Source: Haliscomenobacter hydrossis DSM 1100 | Lineage (GTDB): Bacteria; Bacteroidota; Bacteroidia; Chitinophagales; Saprospiraceae | Reading direction: 5' to 3' | Assembly: GCF_000212735.1 (NCBI RefSeq) | Contig: NC_015510.1 | Coordinates: forward strand, 3,436,315 to 3,500,314 | DNA length: 64,000 nt | Shown: in pieces, positions 26,199 to 35,771 of the stretch | How positions within the stretch are numbered: the first letter of the stretch is position 1 | How the letters are laid out: each line of letters opens with the position of its first letter | Translations under genes and position numbers: made by a program | The notes under the pieces: model-generated | What the model was told of the DNA's origin: nothing | The model's database searches: none | Seen by the model: the letters and a program-made list of their open reading frames with translations, nothing else

Positions 26199-27788
26199 TC
26201 ATTCTTTTCTGAAAAATTGATAAAAAATCACCGCTTTACCTCCTGAACGCACCACCACCAAATATCTTCCGGCTACCAACTGGTTCAGATTTATTTTTTT
26301 AACATGTTTTCCAGCCAGTAAACCAGGGAAATCTTGCTTGACCATTTCTTTTTTCAAGGTATTGTACACACAAATTTGTACCTCTCCAGCCTGAGTAAGG
26401 TTAAAAGGAATACTCGCCTCATTGCTGAATGGATCTACCGAACAAGGAGCCAGTTTAGCCCATTCCTTGTCATTGGTAGCCGATTCAGCCACTTCTGCTG
26501 GACTCAGCGTAGGCGCTGCCGGACGGTTGTTTGTGGCGTTTTGGGCCAGCAAAGTTGTTTTTTTGTTGATGATCGTCAATACACTGCCATTGCTGGGTTC
26601 CCAAAGTTTGAGACCAATGGGCAATACAAAAGGGCTTTTGCTTTCCATGACGCCCTGATATTGATCGGAAATAACGGTACGCACTTCAATTTTTCCCTGT
26701 TCAACATAAATAAGGTTGAAGTGATTGAAGCTGCCACTGTTGCGGGTCCACTTTTTATTGTCATCGCTGTTCCGCAGGGGTGCTCCCCAACAACCTTCTC
26801 CCACATACACCGTGCCGCGTTCATCATCACGAATGAAGCCCTCCGCACTACCTATTTCTCTGGAGACCCGAATGGGGTATGTCCATTTGGCTACATGGCT
26901 ATCCGATTCCAGGGCGAGTTGTACCTGATGGTACAAAAACAATGGTGCCCAGTTTTGTACCAGGTCATCGCGTTCCGGTTTGCCAGTAGTATGAGGGCGC
27001 ATGGCATGGTGGTACTGGGCAAAACGCCAGGTGAAACCTTTGGCGCCATTCAATTCCCGTTCCAGCCAGGTTTTTTGGTCTCCACCGCTGGCCGCCATGG
27101 TATTGAGCGTAAGCAGCCGGAGTAAATTTCCGCCAAAACTCAAGGCGTAGTAGGCATCGGGATAAGGGATGTCAAAAATCTCTTGCAAACTGCGGTTGTC
27201 CATTTCATGGTTGCCCCGAGCCACTACGACTGGCGTAATGCGTCCATCACTACCGATGGTGTATTGCCAATCGTCGAGCCAAAGTAGCCATTCCGGGCCC
27301 GTATCGGTTGCAGTCATGTCGCCATTGAACAACACGAAATGAGGGCGTATTTTTGACACCAGCGTATTGGCGCTGATGCGGGCTTCGCGGTTGTTGCGAG
27401 AATCTCCCCCAGAGATGATCGACAAACGTTCGGTAGGAACGTTGGGAACGGTGCGAAAAGAATAACGCCTGCTGGATCCTTCGCTGTCTTTGACCACGAA
27501 AAAATAGACCGTATTGGGTTTGAGTCCACTGAGTCGGGCAAAATGATTGTTGAGTCCACGAGCCGTTACGACCTGATCGGGTTTACGCTTGAGTCTGTAG
27601 AGTTCCGTTTTTTGACCATTGTCGACTTCATCGTAGTAGATCATGGGGGTGGTTCCACTAAGCTGATCCCAGGCAATCACCATCGAAGTTGCAGGATCAT
27701 CGCGCCACATCGCACGAAAACGGGCAGTTTTAGCCTCCAGGGCAACAGCATTCAACAGTGCCAAAAAACAAACAACCAATCGGGTCAT
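26199..27788 (-). CDS. Exported purple-acid-phosphatase-like metallophosphoesterase with a C-terminal sorting domain
   Basis: A 529-aa secreted protein. The signal peptide MTRLVVCFLALLNAVALEA is followed by a fibronectin-like N-terminal domain (to about residue 115), as in purple acid phosphatases. The metallophosphoesterase core follows, with metal-binding motifs GGDSRNN, FNGDMTATD, RGNHEMDN, YHHAMR and a later SDSH. The last 85 residues (FNLTQAGEVQICVYN, LVAGRYLVVVRSGG) resemble a type A T9SS sorting domain, implying export through the type IX system. Likely releases phosphate from organic esters at the cell surface. The ATG at 27788 is chosen over an upstream TTG. Confidence 0.85.
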   Translation of the reverse strand: MTRLVVCFLALLNAVALEAKTARFRAMWRDDPATSMVIAWDQLSGTTPMIYYDEVDNGQKTELYRLKRKPDQVVTARGLNNHFARLSGLKPNTVYFFVVKDSEGSSRRYSFRTVPNVPTERLSIISGGDSRNNREARISANTLVSKIRPHFVLFNGDMTATDTGPEWLLWLDDWQYTIGSDGRITPVVVARGNHEMDNRSLQEIFDIPYPDAYYALSFGGNLLRLLTLNTMAASGGDQKTWLERELNGAKGFTWRFAQYHHAMRPHTTGKPERDDLVQNWAPLFLYHQVQLALESDSHVAKWTYPIRVSREIGSAEGFIRDDERGTVYVGEGCWGAPLRNSDDNKKWTRNSGSFNHFNLIYVEQGKIEVRTVISDQYQGVMESKSPFVLPIGLKLWEPSNGSVLTIINKKTTLLAQNATNNRPAAPTLSPAEVAESATNDKEWAKLAPCSVDPFSNEASIPFNLTQAGEVQICVYNTLKKEMVKQDFPGLLAGKHVKKINLNQLVAGRYLVVVRSGGKAVIFYQFFRKE

Positions 27789-27841
27789 AGACAATTATTT
27801 AAACAACACTACATTTCATCGCAATCAAAAGCGAAGATATT

Positions 27842-27849
27842 GTACTTTT
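27842..27849 (+). promoter_or_regulatory. -7 box upstream of glyA
   Basis: TACTTTTG matches TAnnTTTG and predicts a leader of about 30 bases before the glyA ATG at 27885. No TTG at the -33 spacing. Confidence 0.5.
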
Positions 27850-27884
27850 GCGCCTGAATATTCAAAGCGACAATTTATTGTACC

Positions 27885-29171
27885 ATGAAGGATACGGTAA
27901 TTTTTGATTTGATTCACGAAGAGTTGGATCGCCAACGGAAGGGAATAGAACTGATTGCTTCCGAAAACTTCACCAGCCAAGCAGTGCTCGATGCGATGGG
28001 TACCTGCCTTACCAACAAGTATGCTGAGGGTTACCCAGGCAAACGTTATTATGGTGGCTGTGAAGTTGTGGACAAAATTGAACAAATTGCCATCGACCGT
28101 TTGTGCACTTTGTTCGGGGCAGAATACGCCAACGTACAACCCCACTCTGGAGCACAGGCCAATGCAGCCGTTTTTCTGGCTTGCTTAACCCCTGGTGATC
28201 GGATACTGGGTTTCAACCTCGCACACGGCGGACACCTTTCGCACGGCTCTCCAGTGAACTATTCCGGGAAAGTGTACGAAGCCCATTTTTATGGGGTAGA
28301 GCAGGAAACTGGCCTAATTGACATGGACAAGGTAGAAGCTACCGCCTTGGAGGTGAATCCTAAACTGATCGTTTGTGGTGCTTCGGCGTATGCCCGCGAT
28401 TGGGATTACGCCCGCTTCCGCGCCATAGCCGATAAAGTTGGCGCACTGTTGTTGGCAGACATCGCGCACCCGGCAGGTTTGATTGCGGCAGGATTGCTCA
28501 ACAACCCGATGGATCATTGCCATATCGTTACGTCTACTACCCACAAAACCTTGCGTGGACCACGTGGAGGGATCATCATGATGGGTAAAAACTTTGATAA
28601 TCCTTGGGGTCGTGCGACCAAAAATGGTGAAAAAATCAAAATGTCGGCCATCCTCAACAGTGGGGTATTCCCAGGGATGCAAGGTGGCCCATTGGAGCAC
28701 GTCATTGCGGCCAAAGCCGTGGCTTTCCAGGAAGCCCTGCAACCCGAATTCAAGGAATATGGCATTCAAGTCATGAAAAATGCCCAGGTAATGGCCGATG
28801 CTTTTGTACAAAAAGGCTACAAAGTCATCTCTGGTGGTACCGACAACCACTTGATGTTGCTCGACCTGCGTTCGAAAAATGTAACGGGCAGAGATGCTGA
28901 AAATGCACTGGTCCGTGCCGACATCACCGTGAACAAAAACATGGTGCCCTTCGATACCCAATCACCAATGGTTACGTCGGGCATCCGGGTTGGTACTGCG
29001 GCCATCACCACCCGTGGCTTCAAAGAAGCGGATTGTTTAAAGGTAATTGACTGGATTGATACGATTCTTTCTGACGTTAAAAATGAAGGACTCATCATTG
29101 CTACCCGCAATGAGATCAATGCGTATATGGAAAACTTCCCCTTGTACGCTGAGCAAAACGTAATAGCCTAA
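27885..29171 (+). CDS. glyA: Serine hydroxymethyltransferase
   Basis: A 428-aa PLP enzyme interconverting serine and glycine with transfer of a one-carbon unit to tetrahydrofolate. The PLP lysine is in [13 protein letters not shown]. Other hallmarks are [25 protein letters not shown] and QPHSGAQAN. Full length with the normal C-terminus. It is followed by a palindromic spacer and then ddl on the same strand. Confidence 0.97.
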   Translation: MKDTVIFDLIHEELDRQRKGIELIASENFTSQAVLDAMGTCLTNKYAEGYPGKRYYGGCEVVDKIEQIAIDRLCTLFGAEYANVQPHSGAQANAAVFLACLTPGDRILGFNLAHGGHLSHGSPVNYSGKVYEAHFYGVEQETGLIDMDKVEATALEVNPKLIVCGASAYARDWDYARFRAIADKVGALLLADIAHPAGLIAAGLLNNPMDHCHIVTSTTHKTLRGPRGGIIMMGKNFDNPWGRATKNGEKIKMSAILNSGVFPGMQGGPLEHVIAAKAVAFQEALQPEFKEYGIQVMKNAQVMADAFVQKGYKVISGGTDNHLMLLDLRSKNVTGRDAENALVRADITVNKNMVPFDTQSPMVTSGIRVGTAAITTRGFKEADCLKVIDWIDTILSDVKNEGLIIATRNEINAYMENFPLYAEQNVIA

Positions 29172-29173
29172 AA

Positions 29174-29281
29174 AGGTTCGAGGGTTCGGGAGATTGAGGG
29201 TTCGAGGGTTGCACAAAATCCTGTCCCGAACCCTCGAACATCGAACCCTCAAACCCTCGAACCCTCAAACCCTCAAACCTT
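29174..29281. repeat. Intergenic palindrome, TTCG-word type
   Basis: Left part (29174-29210) made of GGTTCG-like words and right part (29226-29281) made of CGAACCCT/CAAACCCT words, between glyA and ddl. Several registers of pairing are possible. It lacks the conserved GC-rich core. Confidence 0.7.
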
Positions 29282-29288
29282 AAAAGCC

Positions 29289-30278
29289 ATGTTAAAAGTA
29301 GCCATCCTCACCGGCGGAAACGTCGCCGAGCGCAGTGTATCCCTCAAAAGTGCAGAAACGGTACGCAAACACCTGAACGATCAAAAGTACGAGAAGTACG
29401 TGATCGAACTCAACGGCACGCAGTTTACGGAGCAAGGTACAGGCACGGTGGTCAACCTCAATGATTTCAGCTTGCCAACGCCGAATGGCAACATCAAATT
29501 CGATTTGGTGTACCAGATGTTGCACGGGCATCCGGCTGAAGATGGTTGTTTGCAGGGTTACTTTGAAGTGTTGGGCATTCCCTACACAGGCTGCGATGTG
29601 ATGTCTAGCGCCATTACATTCAACAAACAGGCCTGTAAGGATTTCTTGCGCAGCCATAACATCCCCATGGCACCATCCAAAGTGCTGCGCAAGGGCGAGG
29701 CCATCAACTGGGCCGAGCTGGAAGCCATGGGCGTTCCCGTGTTTGTCAAACCCAACAAAAATGGCAGTAGTTACGGTGCCTCCAAAGTCAACACCCCCGA
29801 TCAATTGGCAGGTGCCATTGAGCACGCTTTTGTCTACGACGATGAAGTAGTGGTAGAAGGTTTCCTCAAAGGAACCGAGTTTTCGAATGGCGTCCTGCGC
29901 CGCAATGGCGAAGTAGTGGTGCTGCCCATCACCGAAATTGTGCCCCACAACGAGTTTTTTGATTTCAAAGCCAAATACGAAAACCAAAGCCAGGAGATCA
30001 CTCCGGCACGATTGACTCCCGAGCAAACCGCCCAGGTACAAGCCCAAACCAAATTGATTTACGAAGCCGTTGGCTGCCGGGGCATTTGTCGCTTTGACTA
30101 CATCCTGGTAGGGGACACCTTCTTCTTCCTCGAAGCCAATACGATTCCGGGCATGTCCGAACAAAGCATTGTGCCCCAACAAGCACGTGCCCACGGTTGG
30201 AGCATCACCGAATTGCTGGATGCAGCGGTGGATGAGGCTTTGGAAAGACAGGCGATGAAGTTGAGTGTGGGGAATTGA
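29289..30278 (+). CDS. ddl: D-alanine--D-alanine ligase
   Basis: A 329-aa ATP-grasp enzyme that makes the D-Ala-D-Ala dipeptide for peptidoglycan. Hallmarks: the N-terminal GGNVAERSVSLKSAE, the glycine/ATP loop KPNKNGSSYGASKV, then GICRFDYILVGD and the metal-binding FLEANTIPGMSEQSIVPQQA. The specificity tyrosine is present in SSYG. Length is normal. It follows glyA after a palindromic spacer. Confidence 0.96.
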   Translation: MLKVAILTGGNVAERSVSLKSAETVRKHLNDQKYEKYVIELNGTQFTEQGTGTVVNLNDFSLPTPNGNIKFDLVYQMLHGHPAEDGCLQGYFEVLGIPYTGCDVMSSAITFNKQACKDFLRSHNIPMAPSKVLRKGEAINWAELEAMGVPVFVKPNKNGSSYGASKVNTPDQLAGAIEHAFVYDDEVVVEGFLKGTEFSNGVLRRNGEVVVLPITEIVPHNEFFDFKAKYENQSQEITPARLTPEQTAQVQAQTKLIYEAVGCRGICRFDYILVGDTFFFLEANTIPGMSEQSIVPQQARAHGWSITELLDAAVDEALERQAMKLSVGN

Positions 30279-30592
30279 GGCAGCCCACCGCCCCTACAAA
30301 ATCCCCTAAATGTAAAATACTTTACTTTTATTTGATCTTTTGTGATCCTTATTTGACTCCTAGTCACTATTTTCACAGCGAGATAACCACGTTGCGTCTT
30401 CAATTTCAGTTGCCAATGGCGACAATCTACCTCTATTTGAGATAATCCCAACATCTCCAAAAAATTCAGCATGGTCTAACAGATGTTAGGTCTGAGTAAT
30501 TCCGCCCTTGGAATCAAGGTATACTTGTTCCAATAGAACCGCTGTATCACATCTGGTTTTGAACCGTTTTACTTACTTCTACATTGCTCAAT
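30279..30592. other. Spacer between ddl and the CHAT gene
   Basis: 314 bp of AT-rich DNA. No credible ORF, hairpin with T-tract or repeat family member was recognised. TACATTGC at 30582-30589 is close to but not a match for the -7 consensus. Confidence 0.4.
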
Positions 30593-33478
30593 ATGAGGAG
30601 GCTACACTTTTTTGGGTTGTGGGTGCTTGTTGGAATTTTGTCGATCTATGGGTGTCGAGAAAAAATACCTTCATGGTCTAATTTGATCAAAGACCATGCT
30701 CATACGTCAGAGCTTAACGCTTCATTTCAAGAAGCATTCTCTCTAAGGTACAAACGCGATTACCCTGCGGCGGCGCGCGCATTTGAAACCGGGTTGAAAG
30801 ACAACACCATTGGGCAAAGCACTCAAATTGATGTCCTGAATCAGTTGGGATTCATTTATTTGGAGATGAGTGATACCACTGCCGCCATACCGCTGTTGGA
30901 TAAACTAGCCAAGCTTGAGTCAGATTTTAATTCGTTTCAACGGGCGGATTATTGGTACAATCTAGGCGTGTTGAATTTGCAGCGGATCAAACCGGATGAA
31001 GCTAAAAAAAACCTGGAGGATGCCTTGCGTATGTATGAAGCCAAATACCCCAGAGGGCATCTGCGCATTGCCTTAACCAACACCAAGTTGGCACTGCATC
31101 AAGTCGATTTTGGGCTCAAAGCACCGGAAGTGAACAATAGCATCAGAACTGCCTTCAGCAGCTTTTATTTTGCCAACGACCAGGACTCTACGCTATTTCC
31201 TTATGCAGAAGAAGTCAATTATCTCATGGCACAATATTATCGGATGGTGCCCAGAGATTATGGTGCAGGCCTCAACCATTGCCAATTAGTTGAAAAGTTA
31301 ATAGCACGGGCTCCTTGGAAAGATACCGCATTATTGGCTAGAAGCCTGGGGGTAAAAGGCTTGTTTTTAAAGAAAAAAGGTAGGTATCATGAGGCAGACT
31401 CTACGATTAAAAAAGGGCTTCAACTTTTACAAAAGCAAGGAAAAAACTCAATTTTTATTCAGGAAATGTACCGTTTTTTGATGGCCAATGCAGCGGGAAG
31501 GGCTAATGTTGATACAGAGACAAAAGCTCAAGGCGAAAAATTATACTTTTTTTATTTGACCGAATTCCGAGCTCATCAAAAAAGTACCAACCAATCTGAG
31601 ATTTATATTCAAACCGATGAATTGTATGCTTATTACTGCTTTTATCGGCTTGATGAAAAGAAGCAGGATTGTTTAGAGGCAACGGAGTTGTTCCTTAAAA
31701 AGATTAAGCGGGATATGCCTATTTACCGCTACTACAATGAAGAGGCCTACAACTTTTTGACCTCTCTTGAAATTAAAAACAAAAATTATGACAAGGCCCT
31801 AACACATCAGCTAACTTCTTTCAAAACCGAAATTGATGCTGTAAAGGCGGGTAAAATAAACAATTGGTCTGATGCCATCAAACCCGCGAATGCAAATCTC
31901 AGGGTAAATCCTTTTTTCGCGTTTAGCGGAGCTGGTAAGATTTATTTGGCAAAATTCAATAAAGAAAATAAGGTCGAGGACCTGGCATTTGCGCTAAAAC
32001 TCTTTGAGATTGCCGATGACATGATGAGTTTAGGGCTAACCATGAATGAAGAAGGTGTGCTATCTTACCATCAGGAAATGGGAGATGATATCTACACAGT
32101 AGCCCTTGAGGCCGCTCATCTTGCCTATACCCTTTCCGATCGCCATCCAGATGTATTGGTTAAAGAAAAAATCTTAGACTTAGCATTCCGTTTTATCGAG
32201 CGCCAAAAATCTTATATTCTTTTTAGAGAAGACCTATTCTTTGACCCTAACACCCAATATTTCATTAGTAAAATAAAAGAAGTAGCAACTGACATAACTA
32301 CACTACGGGAAGACAGCACAAATATGAATAGTATACTGAGCTTGGTTAAAGCCAATTTTGAATATGATAGGCTCTTGAATAAACTTTTTAAGCGTTCAAT
32401 TGAAAATTTCAAGCAGAAAATTCCAAAAGTTACCGAGATTCGTTCTCGATTAAAAAAAGATGAAGTACTGGTACAATATAAAGTGTTTAAAGACCAGGTC
32501 TACGTGCTAAGCATTGGCAAAAAGCAAGTTTATTTTGACACGGTAGGCCACATTGCAAAACTTCAAAAGTATGTCGCTCAATTCGAAAAATTGGTTAGTT
32601 CAGAAAATCAACACCAGTTTAATTACGCTGGATTAGATAGTGCAAGAGTCGTTTATGACCTGCTAATCAAGCCAATTGAAAAGACTTTTCCGTCGAAGAA
32701 TGCAGTGCTGATCGTCATACCTGATCGTTTTTTGACGGACTTACCTTTTGATGCTCTGCCCATTCAATTGGATACAACTGTCAAAGACTGGCGCAATGTC
32801 AAGTATTTACTCCTAAAGCATTATGTTGTTTATGCTCCCTCCTGGAAAATATGGCAACAAAATCGATATGCCCGTGTTTCCAGTTCTGCGTACCGCGCAG
32901 CGTTTTTTTCATATACTACAAAAGAAGGTCAAATTCCTGCATTGGCATTAGAGGGGGCAAAAGCTGAGAAGGATGCATTGGCTGATTTTGCACAGGTCAA
33001 AGTATTTAAGAACGGAACTTGTACGGCTGCAAAATTCCGTCAATGTGCATATCGATTTAAAATATTGCACTTTTGCTTGCATGGCGAGAGCAATCCTTTA
33101 AAGTTAGATGCGAATCAAATTTTCTTCCAGATCAATAATGACCAAAAAATTGACCCGTTGAGTGGGAGCCAAATCTCCAACTTAGATCTAAGAGGTAAGT
33201 GGGCAATCATTTCTGCTTGTGAAACGGGCATCGGACAGACCAATTCCGAGGGAACCTACTCATTATCCCGAGCATTTTTACAAGCAGGTTGCGCCTTTAC
33301 CATCTCGTCATTGTGGGAAATAAACGATAAATCTACCACTGACATTTTGGTTAATTTTTATAAGCAATTAGAACCCAATGATTGTCCATGGATTGAATTG
33401 GCAAAAGCCAAACGCCAATTTGTCGAAATGCACAATTATCCCCCCTACAATTGGTCAGGATTAATCCCCACTATATAA
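30593..33478 (+). CDS. Lipoprotein with TPR array and C-terminal CHAT (caspase-like) protease domain
   Basis: A 961-aa protein. The N-terminus has a lipoprotein signal (VGILSIYGC, lipid cysteine near residue 22), so the protein is probably membrane-tethered outside the cytoplasm. Residues 45-560 are helical with TPR-like repeats (YWYNLGVLNLQRIKPDEA). The CHAT domain spans about residues 610-955, with the catalytic dyad H830 (LHFCLHGES) and C876 (IISACETGIG) intact. The end, NWSGLIPTI, is shorter than the usual W-A-G-F tail. CHAT proteases are caspase relatives; some are activated through TPR partners. It converges on a subtilase gene, the two stops separated by 3 bp. The ATG at 30593 is chosen by the lipobox. 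Confidence 0.88.
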   Translation: MRRLHFFGLWVLVGILSIYGCREKIPSWSNLIKDHAHTSELNASFQEAFSLRYKRDYPAAARAFETGLKDNTIGQSTQIDVLNQLGFIYLEMSDTTAAIPLLDKLAKLESDFNSFQRADYWYNLGVLNLQRIKPDEAKKNLEDALRMYEAKYPRGHLRIALTNTKLALHQVDFGLKAPEVNNSIRTAFSSFYFANDQDSTLFPYAEEVNYLMAQYYRMVPRDYGAGLNHCQLVEKLIARAPWKDTALLARSLGVKGLFLKKKGRYHEADSTIKKGLQLLQKQGKNSIFIQEMYRFLMANAAGRANVDTETKAQGEKLYFFYLTEFRAHQKSTNQSEIYIQTDELYAYYCFYRLDEKKQDCLEATELFLKKIKRDMPIYRYYNEEAYNFLTSLEIKNKNYDKALTHQLTSFKTEIDAVKAGKINNWSDAIKPANANLRVNPFFAFSGAGKIYLAKFNKENKVEDLAFALKLFEIADDMMSLGLTMNEEGVLSYHQEMGDDIYTVALEAAHLAYTLSDRHPDVLVKEKILDLAFRFIERQKSYILFREDLFFDPNTQYFISKIKEVATDITTLREDSTNMNSILSLVKANFEYDRLLNKLFKRSIENFKQKIPKVTEIRSRLKKDEVLVQYKVFKDQVYVLSIGKKQVYFDTVGHIAKLQKYVAQFEKLVSSENQHQFNYAGLDSARVVYDLLIKPIEKTFPSKNAVLIVIPDRFLTDLPFDALPIQLDTTVKDWRNVKYLLLKHYVVYAPSWKIWQQNRYARVSSSAYRAAFFSYTTKEGQIPALALEGAKAEKDALADFAQVKVFKNGTCTAAKFRQCAYRFKILHFCLHGESNPLKLDANQIFFQINNDQKIDPLSGSQISNLDLRGKWAIISACETGIGQTNSEGTYSLSRAFLQAGCAFTISSLWEINDKSTTDILVNFYKQLEPNDCPWIELAKAKRQFVEMHNYPPYNWSGLIPTI

Positions 33479-33481
33479 AAA

Positions 33482-34741
33482 TCACCTAATCAGGTTAAAA
33501 CAATTCAAGCGACCACTACCCAATGGAACTGAAGTTGCAATATAGTCAGCTTTAGATTTAAGGTGATTTTTAATACTGCCAACGGGCGTTTTTCCATGTT
33601 TAGCAAGATATAGTGCAATAGCTCCGGATACGTGGGCGGCGGCCATTGAAGTTCCACTTTGAGTGACTACACCATTGTTTGCACCAATTTGTAGCGATAG
33701 AATCTCAAATCCAGGAGCAGCAACCGTGATCTCATTCCCCCAATTAGAACCTGGGGCTTTGCCGTCATTTTGATCCGTAGAAGCCACAACGATGAGTTCG
33801 GGGTGCAAGGCAATCCAGTAGTTGCGGACATTTTCATTTTTATTTCCAGCTGCAAATACACAAACCACACCTTTTTGCAAAGCATAATTAATGGCTTGTA
33901 GCAGGGTAGTGTCGCTAGGAATACGTTCATCGTAGGCCCAGCTGTTGTTGATGACCTGTGCGCCATGATCTACAGCGAATTTGATGGCGTTGGCAAGGAT
34001 ATTGGAGTTTGACGTACGGCCAGAAAAAGCCTTCACTGGCATTATTTTGGCCTCGGGCGCAACGCCAATTACGCCCTGGCTATTGTTTCCAACTGCGGCA
34101 ATGATCCCAGCAACATGGGTCCCGTGTCCAAAAGTATCACTTAGGTCATTATTGTTGTCTACAAAATTATAGCCAATGATGTCGCGGTTGCTATTTTTGC
34201 GGGCGAGATTGCGCGATACATCCACGTGCTTGGCGTTGATACCTGAATCAACAACCGCTACGATTACCCCTTTACCTTTGGAAATATTCCAGGCTTTTTC
34301 ACATTCAACCTTTTTTAGCCCATACAAACTACTGAATTGAGGTTCGTTGGGTGTCCAACTGAGGCGGTAGGTCTGGTTCAGTTCGGCAAATTCTACATCA
34401 GGATTGCGCTTCAAAGTTTCCAGGATTTTTTCAGTCCCTCCATCTTGAGCATTTATTGTATCCTCCGAAAGTTCCAGTTGCCATATTTCGTAGAGCTTTT
34501 TCTCCTCTTTTTCCATCGCATTGTAAGCATCCAGAAAAAGCTCTTCGTTTGGTTTATCCCCTCGATCAGTAATCTTTTGCTTGTCGAGGTATTCTTCTAC
34601 TGCCTGTTCTTCATTGAGCACTCTTTTGAGTGTTCCTGTATCAGATCGATCGCGGGTTTTGACCGCAGTGTCCACAATGCTTTGGAGTTCCTCTTGTGAC
34701 ACTTGCTTTTTTAGTCCAAAATTGATGGTAGCCATATTCAT
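33482..34741 (-). CDS. Subtilisin-type (S8) serine protease
   Basis: A 419-aa protease with the full catalytic set: D165 (VAVVDSGIN), H206 (FGHGTHVAG), oxyanion N300 (FAAGNKNEN) and S365 (SGTSMAAAHVSG). An N-terminal prodomain-like part ends with VEFAELNQTYRL, as in I9 inhibitors, preceded by an unusual charged helical region (residues 15-90). No signal peptide is seen, so it may be cytoplasmic or leave by another route. It is the last gene of the minus-strand run sigma, anti-sigma, unknown protein, subtilase, and meets the CHAT gene tail to tail. A second ATG at 34735 is possible. Confidence 0.92.
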   Translation of the reverse strand: MNMATINFGLKKQVSQEELQSIVDTAVKTRDRSDTGTLKRVLNEEQAVEEYLDKQKITDRGDKPNEELFLDAYNAMEKEEKKLYEIWQLELSEDTINAQDGGTEKILETLKRNPDVEFAELNQTYRLSWTPNEPQFSSLYGLKKVECEKAWNISKGKGVIVAVVDSGINAKHVDVSRNLARKNSNRDIIGYNFVDNNNDLSDTFGHGTHVAGIIAAVGNNSQGVIGVAPEAKIMPVKAFSGRTSNSNILANAIKFAVDHGAQVINNSWAYDERIPSDTTLLQAINYALQKGVVCVFAAGNKNENVRNYWIALHPELIVVASTDQNDGKAPGSNWGNEITVAAPGFEILSLQIGANNGVVTQSGTSMAAAHVSGAIALYLAKHGKTPVGSIKNHLKSKADYIATSVPLGSGRLNCFNLIR

Positions 34742-34765
34742 TAAGCTTTACAATTTGAAAAACTA

Positions 34766-35686
34766 CTAACTCAAAAGATCAGTTCGCAGCGGTTGATACG
34801 TAACTCCAGAATATTCGAAAATATCGTATTCCAATGGAATAGTATGGTCATTGCCGATACGTGCAAAGTTGGTAAACCTCATTTGCAGCTCATCACAAAA
34901 GTAGGTACGTTGATAAATACCGATGTAGAATTTAGATTCCATACCTGGATTAGCAGTCAATGCATCCAAGTAGAGCTTCCGATCCTGGTGCCAAACTTTC
35001 AACACTTCCTCAGCGGTTTCTCGGGCACACTCATCGCTATCTAAAAAACGATTAGGAATTTTGTACCACCAAATAGACATATCCGCAGAAAGCATCGGAA
35101 TCAGGTAATTATTGAATTTCACCTCATATTGCAGCGACGCATCGGTGCGGTATATTTTGTCTTCATCTTTAAGGTAAAAAAGCAAAAAATTATCGTCTTC
35201 TGGAAAAGTCATTGATTTCAAGCAATTACTTCCAGCTGTTGTTGCGGAAGCATCCGCACCATCGGCATCGGCATCGCAAGGGTGTTCTGTTGCCGGCGAT
35301 AGAGAAGTATTGCCCTCTAATGTGAGGTTGAGTAAAACTTTTTCGAAAACGAAATTGATTTTCTCTGCTCCAGTTTTTGGTATTGCACTGGTAGCAGGAG
35401 GAATAATCGTTATTTCTTGTGTATTCGGATCAATTCGGTATTCAACAAATTCTAAAAGGTCTGGAACAAACCAAAATGCTTCCTCAAAATTGTAGTTGCC
35501 TTGCTGCAATTGCAAGTCTCTGCTTTGGAAGGAATACCGAATGTCTTCAGTGCTGTCTCCAAACTGAATAGGCTGCAAGTAATGAGGTTTCTGATCACGC
35601 AGCGTGATTTCTCTAGAAGCTTCTGGAAAACTAAGGCTTCCCTGTTTTCTTTGCTTCCAAACTCCGGGCTTTGGACTGGATGGCAT
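34766..35686 (-). CDS. Unrecognised 306-aa protein in the protease-sigma operon
   Basis: I recognise no family. The protein lacks a signal peptide and membrane helices, is rich in aromatic residues, and has an alanine/aspartate-rich low-complexity patch (DADADGADASATTAG) flanked by cysteines near the middle. The C-terminal half contains cysteines in SDECARE and RTYFCDELQMR. It lies 24 bp upstream of the subtilase gene on the same strand and 85 bp after the anti-sigma gene. A role as substrate, inhibitor or partner of the neighbouring proteases is only a guess from position. Confidence 0.6.
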   Translation of the reverse strand: MPSSPKPGVWKQRKQGSLSFPEASREITLRDQKPHYLQPIQFGDSTEDIRYSFQSRDLQLQQGNYNFEEAFWFVPDLLEFVEYRIDPNTQEITIIPPATSAIPKTGAEKINFVFEKVLLNLTLEGNTSLSPATEHPCDADADGADASATTAGSNCLKSMTFPEDDNFLLFYLKDEDKIYRTDASLQYEVKFNNYLIPMLSADMSIWWYKIPNRFLDSDECARETAEEVLKVWHQDRKLYLDALTANPGMESKFYIGIYQRTYFCDELQMRFTNFARIGNDHTIPLEYDIFEYSGVTYQPLRTDLLS

Positions 35687-35771
35687 ATTCCTCTTGATTT
35701 ATTCAATGAAATCAAATTACATCTCTGTATGGATGGAATGCTTAAAACGTTAGGGAAAATAGGAGTTTTTT

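Noticed and set aside
29292-30194. A 300-codon minus-strand frame opposite ddl
   Set aside because: Antisense to a complete D-Ala-D-Ala ligase and without family features.
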